This document shows positions 45,556 through 55,171 of a stretch of DNA of 64,000 nucleotides, one piece after another. Source of the DNA: Fistulifera solaris (taxonomy: Eukaryota; Bacillariophyta; Bacillariophyceae; Naviculales; Stauroneidaceae). The position numbers and the translations under genes are program-made. The DNA lies in the NCBI GenBank assembly GCA_030295235.1, contig AP026152.1, positions 62,001-126,000 on the forward strand, in the 5' to 3' direction. The notes under the pieces are model-generated. The model searched no databases, was not told where the DNA came from, and was given only the letters and a program-made list of their open reading frames with translations. How positions within the stretch are numbered: position 1 is the first letter of the stretch; each line of letters opens with the position of its first letter.

Positions 45556-45895
45556 GAAGACTGCTATAGGTCAAGCGCTGGTACAAGAGTTATCAAGATG
45601 AAGAGGGCGACGCCGAAGCTAGGATAGCACGGTCTTCGTCATCGAATCATCGCAACGCATAGATCGTGAATTTATTCTCGATCCGTGATGGAGGGGATGT
45701 TTGCATGTATTCCATGGGGGACGAATATCATTATTTTCCGTATCTATATAGAGGGGAAGAAGTTACATCGCGCCTTTTACCTGATATTTACTAGATGAAG
45801 AAGTTCACCCTAGCTATAGAAGAACGCATTTGCTCTGGCATTGGTACTTTGGGTCGTGCTTCCTGCGTCATAATTTACGATCAATGAAACTTGGG
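45556..45895. other. Intergenic region, no BTB sequence
   Basis: Checked for the missing N-terminal half of the truncated copy that follows; none of the BTB signature residues occur in any forward frame. Confidence 0.5.
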
Positions 45896-45913
45896 AGCGA
45901 GGGAGAGCAATGA

Positions 45914-46318
45914 GTGATTGATCGATTGACGAAAGAGATTAAAGAACACAAGGGTGCTATCGAAGAAAAGGAGAGACAAGTAGCTGCGATCGTCGAGTCC
46001 TATCGTCTGACGCATCAATATGCAGAAACCGTCGCAAAGAAGAGCGGTAAAGGTTTTTCGACACACTCGTTCCCTGTGGAAGGAACTATTGACAAGAAAT
46101 TGCTGCACGAAATCTTGCTTTCCCGCGGACTCGATGCCTACTTCTATCAGAATGCGAAAGAGGGAGCACGGGTTATACTAGGTCCCATTGCAGAAGAGGA
46201 TAAAAGGATCTATGGCGAGAAACGCACCGGCTTTCGGTTTTCATTTGATGAAAGCAAAACGACACCTCTTGCTTCCACGGCCAGCAAACGTAGGTTCATG
46301 AGAGTTAAGAAGCGCTAA
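45914..46318 (+). pseudogene. Truncated array copy lacking the BTB domain (relic A)
   Basis: A continuous frame of about 134 codons that matches only the C-terminal half of gene 13: IDRLTKEIKEHKGAIEEKER, IVESYRLTHQYAE, then IDKKLLHEILLSRGLDAY. It begins right after an in-frame stop (TGA at 45910-45912) and has no ATG before the homology. The BTB half is missing, so this is a 5'-truncated duplicate. It ends 50 bp before the inverted-repeat element at 46372. Confidence 0.8.
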
Positions 46319-46371
46319 GCTGCTTTAAGCCTTAAGTTCAGTTTAAATGTGTCAGATAACTGTTGCCAATA

Positions 46372-47160
46372 TCCCAGATAATTTTTTATGTCCCACTTCT
46401 GGGACATATCGCCTCGCCAACCCTCGCCAAAAATTTCATGTCCCAGTTAGTGGGACATAATCTTTGAGCCCTCCAATGAAACGCTTCCACTTGTAAGAAT
46501 TAAAATAAAAAATGAATCATAAATACTTTTCCTCGTTGGGGTTCGGGTGAAAGTGTTTTGAAGTTCGTAGCACGCCGCTTCGTTGAGTTTTGGTCTTCCA
46601 AAAATATAGAGCGTCTTTATTTTCCGTCAAAATCGGCCGACGCCACCAAAACACAATAAAAGCAGCTCAAAAGCCCATCAATCACATAGAAGAGGAACAA
46701 CTTGTGCTTGCCCGTTCATATCTCGCACAAGGCATGTCGGAACCTGTAAAATATGTTTTATCTGGGCGAAACTGCCTTTTTATGGCCATTTGAACGACGA
46801 TGAATTGTGCGACGACCATCAAACATCGTCACAAAAAACACACAAAACGAAAGATATTCATCTTGTAAACAATCAAACAACACACAAAATAAACTAAAGA
46901 TACGTTAGAATAAAGATAGAGCGTTATTTATTGTGTTTAACAAAGGTTTTTATTAGGAATTTATTCATTTAGTTAATTGCTCTGTTGTGTTTCTTTTCAT
47001 CCGACAAGTCAAGCTTGCTCGTGATTGCCCTTTTGTACTACATCCTACGTGAAATTTGTGTAGGAATATGTCCCACTTCTGGGACATATCGGGCCTGTGT
47101 AGACGTGGTACAAGCCCTACGTATGTGTCCCAGAAGTGGGACATAAAAAAATATCTGGGA
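46372..47160. mobile_element. Non-autonomous element with terminal inverted repeats
   Basis: Both ends read TCCCAGATA, T/A-rich TTTTTT, ATGTCCCACTTCTGGGACA in opposite orientation (46372-46408 and 47126-47160), an imperfect inverted repeat of about 35 bp flanked by TA on both sides (46370-46371, 47161-47162). The ATGTCCCA-N4-TGGGACAT palindrome occurs four times: 46388-46407, 46438-46458, 47068-47087 and 47125-47144. The interior is AT-rich with only a 67-codon frame, so no transposase. A TA duplication would fit a Tc1/mariner-type MITE. Confidence 0.75.
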
Positions 47161-47474
47161 TATAGTTCTTAGATGAAACATGGGAAATCACGGCTGGAAA
47201 CTTTCTACTAGTATGTCGTACGGGTAACTATTCTCGTCATCGAAGCGCATCGATCTTCGATCTGGGAAGGATGCGTGGAATACATGTCGTTTCTCTTTTA
47301 TGAGCAAACGGTCCTTTCATTACTTGTGAACGTCGAGCCCCCGCCTGCGGGAAGCACGATAGTACGAACACAACTCCCGGCGGCTAGTGTAAAGAGAAAG
47401 AAGATGTAGTCGTTTACTGCGAAAAATACAGCAGTGAAGACTATCCGTCTGCCCAAAAATAAAAACACCATGTT

Positions 47475-47530
47475 TACTATAGTCCAAAGTGTTTGATATA
47501 TTTCCACGACTGCACTTCAGTCATGAATCA
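47475..47530 (+). repeat. CTATAG hairpin repeat
   Basis: CTATAGTCCAAAGTGT, then CACGACTGCACTTCAGTCATGAATC. Well preserved. Confidence 0.75.
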
Positions 47531-47703
47531 ATATTCTGTATTGAGCGACAATGCTGCCTATGCAATGCGTTCAATCGCCAAATTAATTGTACTGAGCTTC
47601 ACTTGTCGTTGTCGCAATGAAAAAGTCTTTATCAGCGTTTGCGTTACACGCCATTCTATTTTTACGTCGCAAAGCCTGCGAAAAACGTTGTCTGCCCGTA
47701 ATT

Positions 47704-47766
47704 TACTATAGACCCAAAGTGTTGGTTTAAGGAGACCGCGACTGCATTTTTCAGTCATGATTCATA
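47704..47766 (+). repeat. CTATAG hairpin repeat
   Basis: CTATAGACCCAAAGTGTTGG, then GCGACTGCATTTTTCAGTCA. Same orientation as the copy 230 bp upstream. Confidence 0.75.
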
Positions 47767-48070
47767 CTTCCGTTTGCAAAACCAAAATACTTCGGTGCAT
47801 TATAAAAGGACGATAACAAAGTGATCTGATGCAATAAACAAATGGAGCATAGAGAGTATGATGCGACAATGAAGGCAAACGTTTCTTCAAGAGGGTGGAA
47901 ACGGGGATTATTCTATGTCTGGTATCGACGAAACAAAAACCGGTCCATTTTCGTCCAAGAAAACGGTTTGAAGTGCAAGGTTTTCAACATGATTCAATAT
48001 TCATTTGTAAACATCCTGTCTCCCTTTCATAAAATCGGCGTGGCTAGAAAGAGCTACAAAAGACGACTCC

Positions 48071-48754
48071 ATGAACACGCTCCAGCTACCGCCCATTTCG
48101 ACGAACACTCCGAAAGCATTCCGCAGCGATCTGATTCGCCTCAATGTCGGAGGAATTCGCTACGAAGTTTCTCGAAGCACAATGACACGCTACGAAGGGT
48201 TAGCCAGTCTGGCGGAGAGTTGGAACGATCAAAAATACAACAACGAGTTGTTTCTGTTCCGCAACGGGCAGTTGTTTGCGTACATCTTGGATTATGTGCG
48301 GTCGGGTAACGTTCATTTGCCTTCTTTCATCTCGATCAAGGTATTTAAGGAGGAATTGGAGTACTATAAAATTCCGGTGGACATGAGTAAGATTGTGGAG
48401 GAGAAAGATTACTTTACCGTGGACCGCCTGAACCGAGAAATCGAAGAACACCAGGCTGCAATGGAAGCTTTAGAGAAGCAACGAGTTGCTATTGTGGAGT
48501 CGTACCGTCTGGCATATCAGTTTGCGGAATTATGTGCAACAAACAGCAACAAACAGCCCAGTATTGTGGCTCCTTCCTTTCCGGTGAGAGGCAACATCAA
48601 TAAGAAAATGCTTCATGAATGCTTGCTTTCCCGAGGACTCGAGGCCTACGGATATTTGCAAGGACCAAAGGGTGCCACTATTTCGTTAGGAACTACTCCA
48701 GAAATTGTCAACGGAGCTCATGATCAACACAAATTGCCTTTTCTGATTTTTTGA
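48071..48754 (+). CDS. BTB/T1 protein with coiled-coil and RGL tail, array gene 12
   Basis: 227 aa, intact. BTB at residues ~22-110: LIRLNVGGIRYEVSRSTMTR, with a shortened loop (LASLAESWNDQKYNNELFLF) and RNGQLFAYILDYVRSG; the PIFIDRNG phrase is replaced by ELFLFRNG. A coiled coil follows at ~120-165 (YFTVDRLNREIEEHQAAMEA, VAIVESYRLAYQFAE), then INKKMLHECLLSRGLEAYGY. It is the first of the coiled-coil subfamily (genes 12, 13, 14, 18, 19 and both relics). Confidence 0.88.
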   Translation: MNTLQLPPISTNTPKAFRSDLIRLNVGGIRYEVSRSTMTRYEGLASLAESWNDQKYNNELFLFRNGQLFAYILDYVRSGNVHLPSFISIKVFKEELEYYKIPVDMSKIVEEKDYFTVDRLNREIEEHQAAMEALEKQRVAIVESYRLAYQFAELCATNSNKQPSIVAPSFPVRGNINKKMLHECLLSRGLEAYGYLQGPKGATISLGTTPEIVNGAHDQHKLPFLIF

Positions 48755-48860
48755 GAACGAGACGACGCCCCTTGTGGATCCAGCGACCATTAGTGCAGCG
48801 ACGCCCAAAATGACTAGGAAGGTAGTGAGAGTCCGCCGCTTTGAAACGCCTGGGGAATGA

Positions 48861-49006
48861 ATTCGGCGAATCCGATGCAGCTTTTTGTGCAGCAAGCTGT
48901 CGACACGGAGTTGCTCCGCATGTGCTTGTACTCTCGAAAGCTACAAGTTGTCTACTATAACGTGAAACCAGATGGAATGGTTGTTGCGCATGTGATTCCT
49001 GTTTGA
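48861..49006 (+). pseudogene. Orphan C-terminal fragment of an array gene (relic B)
   Basis: A short open stretch ending at TGA 49004-49006 encodes QLFVQQAVDTELLRMCLYSR, KLQVVYYNVK and MVVAHVIPV, matching the last ~45 residues of gene 14 (ISVQQNVDREMLRECLMSR, VIAHLVSLG). The RGL motif has become RKL. Nothing upstream encodes a BTB or coiled coil, and it lies only 110 bp after gene 12. Confidence 0.78.
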
Positions 49007-49232
49007 GAAATTAGTCCTTTAGATTCATACGAACTAATATGCAGTTGTTTAGCGGTAATCAGCTTCATCTCACTCAAATGTTAAGAAGCTTTTTTTCTTT
49101 AAAGTCTAGCTACTTTATAATGAAACTATAGAATTGCTAGACTAGTTAGCCTATAAACCTCAGGTTTTTACTTTATACTCCTCGTGACTCACGAGCGACC
49201 GTCAATCACGCAAAAAATGAAGGAGAAACCTG

Positions 49233-49412
49233 TGACGTCAAGCGGTACTAAAATGAAGGCAGTATACCACAAATAGTAGCTCAACCAAGAAGGCTTGCGT
49301 CGTTTCAAGTCATTTTGTGTGACGCTTTCTCGGTTTCGACGTTTTCGAGGAAACGCCACGTAAAATGGAAGAATTCTCCCAAAATGACACGCGAAAAACG
49401 AAAGACGTGACA
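49233..49412 (+). promoter_or_regulatory. BTB-array upstream element, copy 5
   Basis: TGACGTCAAGCGGTACT, AGGCTTGCGTCGTTTCAAGT, GACGCTTTCTCGGTTTCGAC, GTTTTCGAGGAAACGCCACG and TCTCCCAAAATGACACG in the shared order. The last part reads GACAAAATGGAGGAC in place of GGACACCATGAG. It ends about 190 bp before gene 13. Confidence 0.8.
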
Positions 49413-49598
49413 AAATGGAGGACAAGAGTGACGAAAATTGCGTCATGCACGCGATAACGACTCAATAAAACCGCAAGGGCCTCCTTCTCCTTTGCTTCAA
49501 TGATTGATTGCGTTGCTTTTGCTTGAATAATCATTTGATCCGTTGCTCAATCAAAATATGTATACGTTCGTTTATGGACCTTTTCGCCCGAATTGACT

Positions 49599-50431
49599 AT
49601 GGGGGATACTCGCATCAAGAAAACACGATTCTCGTTAGACGATAACCTCAATGAAGGCTTCGAAAACCTCACCGTCGAAGACGCTAAGGAAGAAACAAAT
49701 GTATATTCTTTCACATTCGGAAAGAAAACAGAAGAAAACAACGTCCCGCCTCCCACCAAGACTTTTCATCGCGACTTAGTTTGCTTGAATGTTGGGGGAC
49801 TCCGCTATGAAGTCTCTCGGACGACGATGACGCAATACGAAGGTTCCGTGCTAGACAGCTTGGCGAAGACGTGGAACGAAGAAAAGTTCAACAGCGAAAT
49901 CTTCGTGTTCCGCGACGGGAGTTTGTTTGCGTATGTTTTGGATTATCTGCGATCGGGTAAGGTATATTTGCCGTATTCGATTGCGCGGGCCGCTCTGCAA
50001 GAAGAATTCGATCACTTTCAGATTCCTGCGGACATGGAAAAGGTTTATGTGGAAAAGACTACTTCACCATTGATCGACTGACGAAAGAGATCAAAGAGCA
50101 CAAGGACGCGATTGAAGAGAAAGAGAGGACCGTCGCCGCCATCATTGAATCCTATCGTCTAGCACACAACCTTACGGCCTCTGTCATGAAGCATGGGTTT
50201 GATTGGTCCAAGGTGGTGACACCTAGCTTTACTGTTACGCCGGGCATCGACAAGAAACTGCTGCGCGATTGTTTGCTAGCGCAAGGAGTCGAAGTGTATG
50301 GTTACCGGATGGAAAATTTTGAGGCGCGCATTTCATTAGGACCCATTCAAGACGAAACTGGAGGAACTCCCTGCAATGGCGCTTACCGCAAGACGGCTAC
50401 TGGATCGCCATTTCGCTTCTTTGATCCATGA
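49599..50431 (+). CDS. BTB/T1 protein with coiled-coil and RGL-like tail, array gene 13
   Basis: 277 aa, the longest member, when A4 at 50053-50056 is read as A5. An N-terminal extension of ~60 residues (RIKKTRFSLDDNLNEGFENL) precedes the BTB (LVCLNVGGLRYEVSRTTMTQ, EIFVFRDGSLFAYVLDYLRS). The corrected frame continues DYFTIDRLTKEIKEHKDAIE into the coiled coil, then IDKKLLRDCLLAQGVEVYGY, with RGL changed to QGV. Relic A is its closest relative. Confidence 0.82.
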
Positions 50432-51064
50432 TGAATGTGAGAAATTGCGCCCATCCAGGAAAACGCCGGGCATATAGCTCTCCAAATTCCATGATTCATG
50501 ATTGAGAAACCATCACGACTGTTTTCACTCTCCCTTGCTCTACATCGTAGCAGCAGCATTCTTCGATTAAGATAAGAAAATATTTATTTACGCACGTAAT
50601 TCTAGTCAAAGCCTACTTTGTTTGCGCGGCTATGATTATAGGCAATGACGTCGCCGTCTAGTCGTGATTCACACACGTTCCGCGTGACTCCAACAAGGAT
50701 TTTGACGTGAAACGCAAAAATTTGTTGCATTATGCTGCGAACGTCAAAAGCAACGATACAAAGTGCTTCTCCATTATCGTAACAATAAGTTATTTCTTGA
50801 GAGCGCGACTACGACTGTTTTCTCTGTTTCGATACTGGAAGACGAATAAAGTAGAAGCGAGTCCGGTTTTCACGCAAAGGGGCGGCGAGAAGACGTTTCC
50901 TTTGATCATTATTGCAGCTCTCCGTTTCTCTTCAATAACTCGTGTGAGAACGGATCAACAACTTTACTACTCGGCACGACTCAAGAACACACTTGCAAAG
51001 AAACGCATTGTCTCATAAACTCTTGTCGATAAGTTTCGTAAAGCAACAAAGGATCACCAGCAAG
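50432..51064. other. Intergenic region, partial CRE only
   Basis: No gene. AATGACGTCGCC near 50643 is a one-mismatch CRE and TTTTGACGTGAAACGC near 50700 recalls the upstream element, but the order is not preserved. Confidence 0.4.
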
Positions 51065-51787
51065 ATGACATTGACCGCAAATGAAACGTTTCCTACGGAA
51101 CAAGCTCCTGAGATTCCTTCGACTACAGCAAGTGAGAGCCAGTCGAATGATACGCCTGATGTCACGCCGACAACTCCCCGCAGTCCGCGAGAAATCGTCC
51201 GCTTGAACGTGGGAGGCACGCGATACGAAGCATCCCGCAACACTCTGTTGCGGTTTGAGGATTCGATGCTGGCCAGTCTCATTTCCGGCAAATGGAAAGA
51301 AGGAGAAGGCGATGAAGAAATCTTTATCGATCGCGATGGACGTCGTTTCGGGTATATTTTGGAGTATTTGCGCTCCGACCGTGTGCATTTACCGCATTTG
51401 TCGGCCCGGTCTGCTTTGATGGAAGAGTTTGAGTACTTTGGGATTGATGCCGATGAGAGCAAGATTCTGGTCCAGCACGACTTTATGTGTCTCGATCAAC
51501 TCAAGAAAGAAATCATGCTTCATCAAGCCGCTATTGCTGAGAAGGAACGGGAAGTGGCGGCCATTCTGGAATCCTATCGTATGGCCAAGGAATTTTCCGA
51601 GTACGTCAAATCATGGGGATTGAATGTTATGATGCAGATATCGGTGCAGCAGAATGTCGACCGAGAGATGCTTCGTGAATGCTTAATGTCGCGGGGACTT
51701 AAGGTGGACAACTACAAAGTGAAAGAAGATGGAACCGTCATTGCCCATCTTGTTTCGCTGGGGATGTCTGGTCACGCCCGAAAATAA
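51065..51787 (+). CDS. BTB/T1 protein with coiled-coil and RGL tail, array gene 14
   Basis: 240 aa from ATG 51065. A Thr/Ser/Pro-rich N-terminus of ~40 residues precedes the BTB (EIVRLNVGGTRYEASRNTLL, EEIFIDRDGRRFGYILEYLR, YFGIDADESKI). The DRDGRRFG phrase is shared only with gene 18. The coiled coil has HQAAIAEKEREVAAILESYR, then VDREMLRECLMSRGLKVDNY. The frame is intact and serves as reference for relic B. Confidence 0.92.
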   Translation: MTLTANETFPTEQAPEIPSTTASESQSNDTPDVTPTTPRSPREIVRLNVGGTRYEASRNTLLRFEDSMLASLISGKWKEGEGDEEIFIDRDGRRFGYILEYLRSDRVHLPHLSARSALMEEFEYFGIDADESKILVQHDFMCLDQLKKEIMLHQAAIAEKEREVAAILESYRMAKEFSEYVKSWGLNVMMQISVQQNVDREMLRECLMSRGLKVDNYKVKEDGTVIAHLVSLGMSGHARK

Positions 51788-52095
51788 TAGCAGCTAAAAA
51801 TGCATATTGAAGAAAACTACTCCGTAGCATTTTATCTAGACGGGACTTGTACATGACTAGCCATTCAAGCGTGATACAAAGTTCCGTTCGCAACGAAGAA
51901 GCTTCCACACAAGTTATTAACAGTGGAGCCGCTAAATCGTGGAGATCGAAAAGACCATTCTGCAAGCAGTGACTCAACGGTCGCATCGTGTCAATCTTTT
52001 CATCCATTCTTACATCGAACCGTGGATTTTGCGTATCCATCCTTCATAAAACTGGCTTGTTGTTGCGATCAATAGCAATATACACCCCCACAAGA
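51788..52095. other. Intergenic region, nothing recognised
   Basis: The frame stays open upstream of gene 15 from 51988, but the extra 36 residues have no paralogue support. Confidence 0.35.
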
Positions 52096-52743
52096 ATGAC
52101 GAAAAGCGCTAGTACAGGTACAAGCAAAATCGTTCGATTGAACGTCGGTGGCACACGACATGATGTTTCTCGCAGTACACTCGAACGATGTGAGGGCTCC
52201 ATGCTGGCAACTTTGATTTCGGATCGTTGGAAAGAAAGCGCCTCCGACAAGAATGAAACTGTTCTCATCGATAGCAGGGGTCATTCCGTTGTAAGTGACA
52301 CGGAGCCTATTTTCATCGATCGCAACGGATTGTTGTTTCAGTACGTGCTCGATTATCTACGTGAGGGTGAAGTTTACTTGCCATCGACTGTAAGCCGTGC
52401 TGCTGTGTTGAAGGAGTTCGATTTCTATGGAATCGATGCGGATACAAGCAAATTGGTTGAGAAGTACGGTGTCGACTACTATCATTCGATAAGAGAGAAA
52501 GCCGAAGCACTCGACAACGAACTGCGCGCCATTCGAATCGCTTCCGAGGCCGAGAGCAAGTTTTGGAAGTCGGCCTCCAGGCATTCTTCTGTCTCTGTAA
52601 CATTGTCTGATGATGACAGGTCCCATATGAACGAAGATTTGGAAACATTGTTACGCGCAAGACTATTTGAAAGGGGGCTAAAACTTGATTCGCAAGTCAC
52701 TTATTTCGTCAATGTCAGCAGAGCAATTTCAAGAGGAAAGTGA
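52096..52743 (+). CDS. BTB/T1 protein with duplicated loop, array gene 15
   Basis: 215 aa from ATG 52096 (MTKSASTGTSKIVRLNVGG). Inside the BTB, between WKES and PIFIDRNGLLFQYVLDYLR, there is an insertion of about 15-17 residues (DKNETVLIDSRGHSVVSDTE) that itself resembles the following loop (VLIDSRG against IFIDRNG), so a small internal duplication. The linker is SIREKAEALDNELRAIRIAS, EAESKFWKSA, and the tail LETLLRARLFERGLKLDS. Gene 21 shares this linker. Confidence 0.9.
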   Translation: MTKSASTGTSKIVRLNVGGTRHDVSRSTLERCEGSMLATLISDRWKESASDKNETVLIDSRGHSVVSDTEPIFIDRNGLLFQYVLDYLREGEVYLPSTVSRAAVLKEFDFYGIDADTSKLVEKYGVDYYHSIREKAEALDNELRAIRIASEAESKFWKSASRHSSVSVTLSDDDRSHMNEDLETLLRARLFERGLKLDSQVTYFVNVSRAISRGK

Positions 52744-53115
52744 CAACGCTTGAACAAGACATCGTCCAGTCAGCGGATTTGTGGACGTTGTCGGACCGAG
52801 CGATTCTTGTAGTACTATCCTATAATGTTTGCGCAGTGAGGTAAAGGTAACTTTTGTCGGTGGTGGCCGTCGTCACCATCATTCGATCTTCGTTACTTTA
52901 GAAAAAATCAGCATTTTGGAGCACGTAGATTTATCTGCAGCATCTGAAACTCTCGAAGATCGATAACAGCCTCCATAGTCCACCTGACAATTGGCCATAG
53001 TCGTTCATCGATCATAGTCGTCCTTCGATCGCCTTTATGCCGCGATCTGCGAGCCAACAACCCAGCGTTGAAGCTGTACGTAGCAGGAATGTTTATGCTG
53101 TTGAATAACCCTTAG
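52744..53115. other. Intergenic region, nothing recognised
   Basis: No gene or upstream element. A CGATCATAGTCGTC-like direct repeat lies near 53000-53030. Confidence 0.4.
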
Positions 53116-53274
53116 TTGCGCGGAAAGAAAATTTCAATTCAACGCCCAATCAAATTTGAAGGCTCGACGGATTCGCCACTCGATAACTCTTTCCACGGTC
53201 TTGCGCTCCTGAAAAGCATCTTTTCTCATAAAATCCAGTCCGTTGATTCCATTCTGCTGGCATACAAACGAAAA

Positions 53275-53880
53275 ATAACGAGTAGCAATAACGAAGGCAA
53301 GATCGTTCGACTGAATGTCGGAGGTACACGATACGACGTCTCGCGCGATACGATGGAGCGCTGCGAAGGGTCCATGCTGGCAAGCTTGATATCGAAAGAT
53401 TGGAAAGAACGTAACAGCCCGGAACCTATCTTGATTGACTGCAGCGGGAGATTGTTTGAGTATGTTCTCGAGTATCTGAGAACAAATGAGGTCTACTTGC
53501 CCACTCTTGTGGACCGAACGGCTTTGGAAAAAGAGTTTTCGTTTTATGGCATCGAAGTGGATATGAAGAACGTCCATGAAAGAAACGGTCGAAAATATAT
53601 TGAAGAAATAGCCCCGAGAATCGCATCCGCTCAAAAAGACCTGGACTTGTTAACCGTTGAACGCCTCGCCATTGAAACAGCTGCTTTCGTCGAACTCAAA
53701 TACGTGCAATCAAGACCATACCAAATCAGTTTGCCTGATGAAGTTGATGATTCTGCGCTGCTTCAGAAGTACCCCGAATTTTTCCGTGAACGCTTACTTG
53801 ACAGAGGATTGTTGTTTCAGTCAATCGGAGTGGACAGGAATAAGTCTTGGTATATTAAAGTTCAAAGCGTAGATACTTGA
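53275..53880 (+). CDS. BTB/T1 (KCTD-type) protein without visible ATG, array gene 16
   Basis: About 201 aa counted from ATA 53275, where the paralogues have ATG followed by ACG (here ATAACGAGTAGC). The frame stays open upstream to 53116 with no ATG. BTB is normal (KIVRLNVGGTRYDVSRDTME, SMLASLISKDWKERN, FYGIEVDMKNV), but LIDCSGRLFEYVLEYL replaces FIDRNGRLF. Tail: PEFFRERLLDRGLLFQS. CCAATCA lies at about 53145. Either the start codon is lost, the protein starts at a non-ATG codon, or a spliced upstream exon supplies it. Confidence 0.75.
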   Translation: MTSSNNEGKIVRLNVGGTRYDVSRDTMERCEGSMLASLISKDWKERNSPEPILIDCSGRLFEYVLEYLRTNEVYLPTLVDRTALEKEFSFYGIEVDMKNVHERNGRKYIEEIAPRIASAQKDLDLLTVERLAIETAAFVELKYVQSRPYQISLPDEVDDSALLQKYPEFFRERLLDRGLLFQSIGVDRNKSWYIKVQSVDT

Positions 53881-54245
53881 TACACGAAATCACAGAAGGC
53901 AATGTAAAGTACTCTACAAAACACCGAACTGCAAAGAGAGAATAAGCCGCTTCTGTTGAATCATCAATCATCATTAATTCAGCACGCGTTGTAGATTGCT
54001 CGCGGTGTATTTTTATGCTCGTAGCTATCGTTACTTAGAATGAGCGCTCTCGTTTCTCTTCTGTGACGCACATGTATAGAAGATCGATAACATCAAATGG
54101 GATTGCGTTATGGTGTTATTGTGTCGTTGAGCGGCCGTAAAATAGTAAGATCGCCATGGTCATCGTCGTCGAACACGATCCTTGCGGTCGTCGATCTTCG
54201 TCTGCGCTGCCGCCCGTTTCCGAAAATTCGAAGGAAAAGCGGCAC
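53881..54245. other. Intergenic region, nothing recognised
   Basis: No gene between gene 16 and upstream element copy 6. Confidence 0.4.
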
Positions 54246-54500
54246 TCAGTGATTACGTCACTCACGCTTTGTATCCAAGGAAAAGTAGTCTGGAGGGAAA
54301 GTCTGCGTCTCATCGCGTCAGTTTGTGGGACACTTTCTCATTTTCGACGTTTTCGAGGAAACGCCACGTGAAAAATGAAGCAAAACTCTCTCAAAATGAC
54401 GCAAAACAAACGAATAAACTCGGACACCATGAGAATTGCCACGCGACACGCCAGCTCTATCCGCATGTGACAAGTGACAAATACCTTGTCATTGTGAGGA
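54246..54500 (+). promoter_or_regulatory. BTB-array upstream element, copy 6
   Basis: ATTACGTCACTC in place of the full CRE, then GTCTGCGTCTCATCGCGTCA, GACACTTTCTCATTTTCGAC, GTTTTCGAGGAAACGCCACG, CTCTCAAAATGACGC, CGGACACCATGAG and a TTGTCATTGTGAG end. The first half is nearly the same as copy 4. It lies about 670 bp before gene 17, further than the other copies. Confidence 0.8.
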
Positions 54501-55171
54501 TATTAATGAGACGTAAGACATGCATCCATTATGACGCAAGCTTCCAAATAGATACGCGAGGCCCCGATCTCCATTTTTTACCCTACAAAGTATCGAGACC
54601 TTTGTGAGGCTGGCCGATGCTTCCGTTTGCATCCATTGTGAACACAAACCGTCTCGAAAGCTTCCGCCGAGTCCACAAAAGACTCTTATCATCATCAGAG
54701 CAAATCGAATAAGATCGTGCGCGGCATCAAAACGACGGCGTGAACGACCCGCCAACCGCCACAATCCGACGTCTGTTCTGTAGCAGTATCTTCGAATCAA
54801 TCAAAATTGGCTACAAGTGGAGTTATCAACAACCGACTGTCGGCGCTCCTTATGTCAGCATATTTTTAGAACTGAAACCGATTTGCGGCAATAAAGCAAG
54901 TGACATTGGGAAAGGAACGCGTTCTTGTACGAGTCGTCACACGATTCGCATCCGATGGAAAAACTTCCGATTCCCCGTGATGTTCCGAAGCGCGACTATC
55001 GCGATTTCTTCGATGTAACGGCAAGTACCGTGGTAGCAACTTCGAGGGGAAGGTGACTTGGAATGGTTCGCAAAAGAGAACTCGGATTAATGTTTTACTC
55101 GACGAGACGAATAAGAGTGATTGCATAAAGTTCATAGCAACTCGCTCTCGCCATACGAATCTTTCAAAACA
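54501..55171. other. Spacer before gene 17, no gene
   Basis: Short frames only; none resembles the array proteins. Confidence 0.4.

Larger units (their letters stand above)
47161..48070. other. Intergenic region with two hairpin repeats
   Basis: No gene recognised. It contains the CTATAG repeats at 47475 and 47704. The frame at 47842 overlapping gene 12 is a shadow. Confidence 0.45.

Noticed and set aside
46590-46793. 67-codon frame inside the inverted-repeat element as a transposase remnant
   Set aside because: Too short and without the DDE/D residues or helix-turn-helix signature needed to support it.
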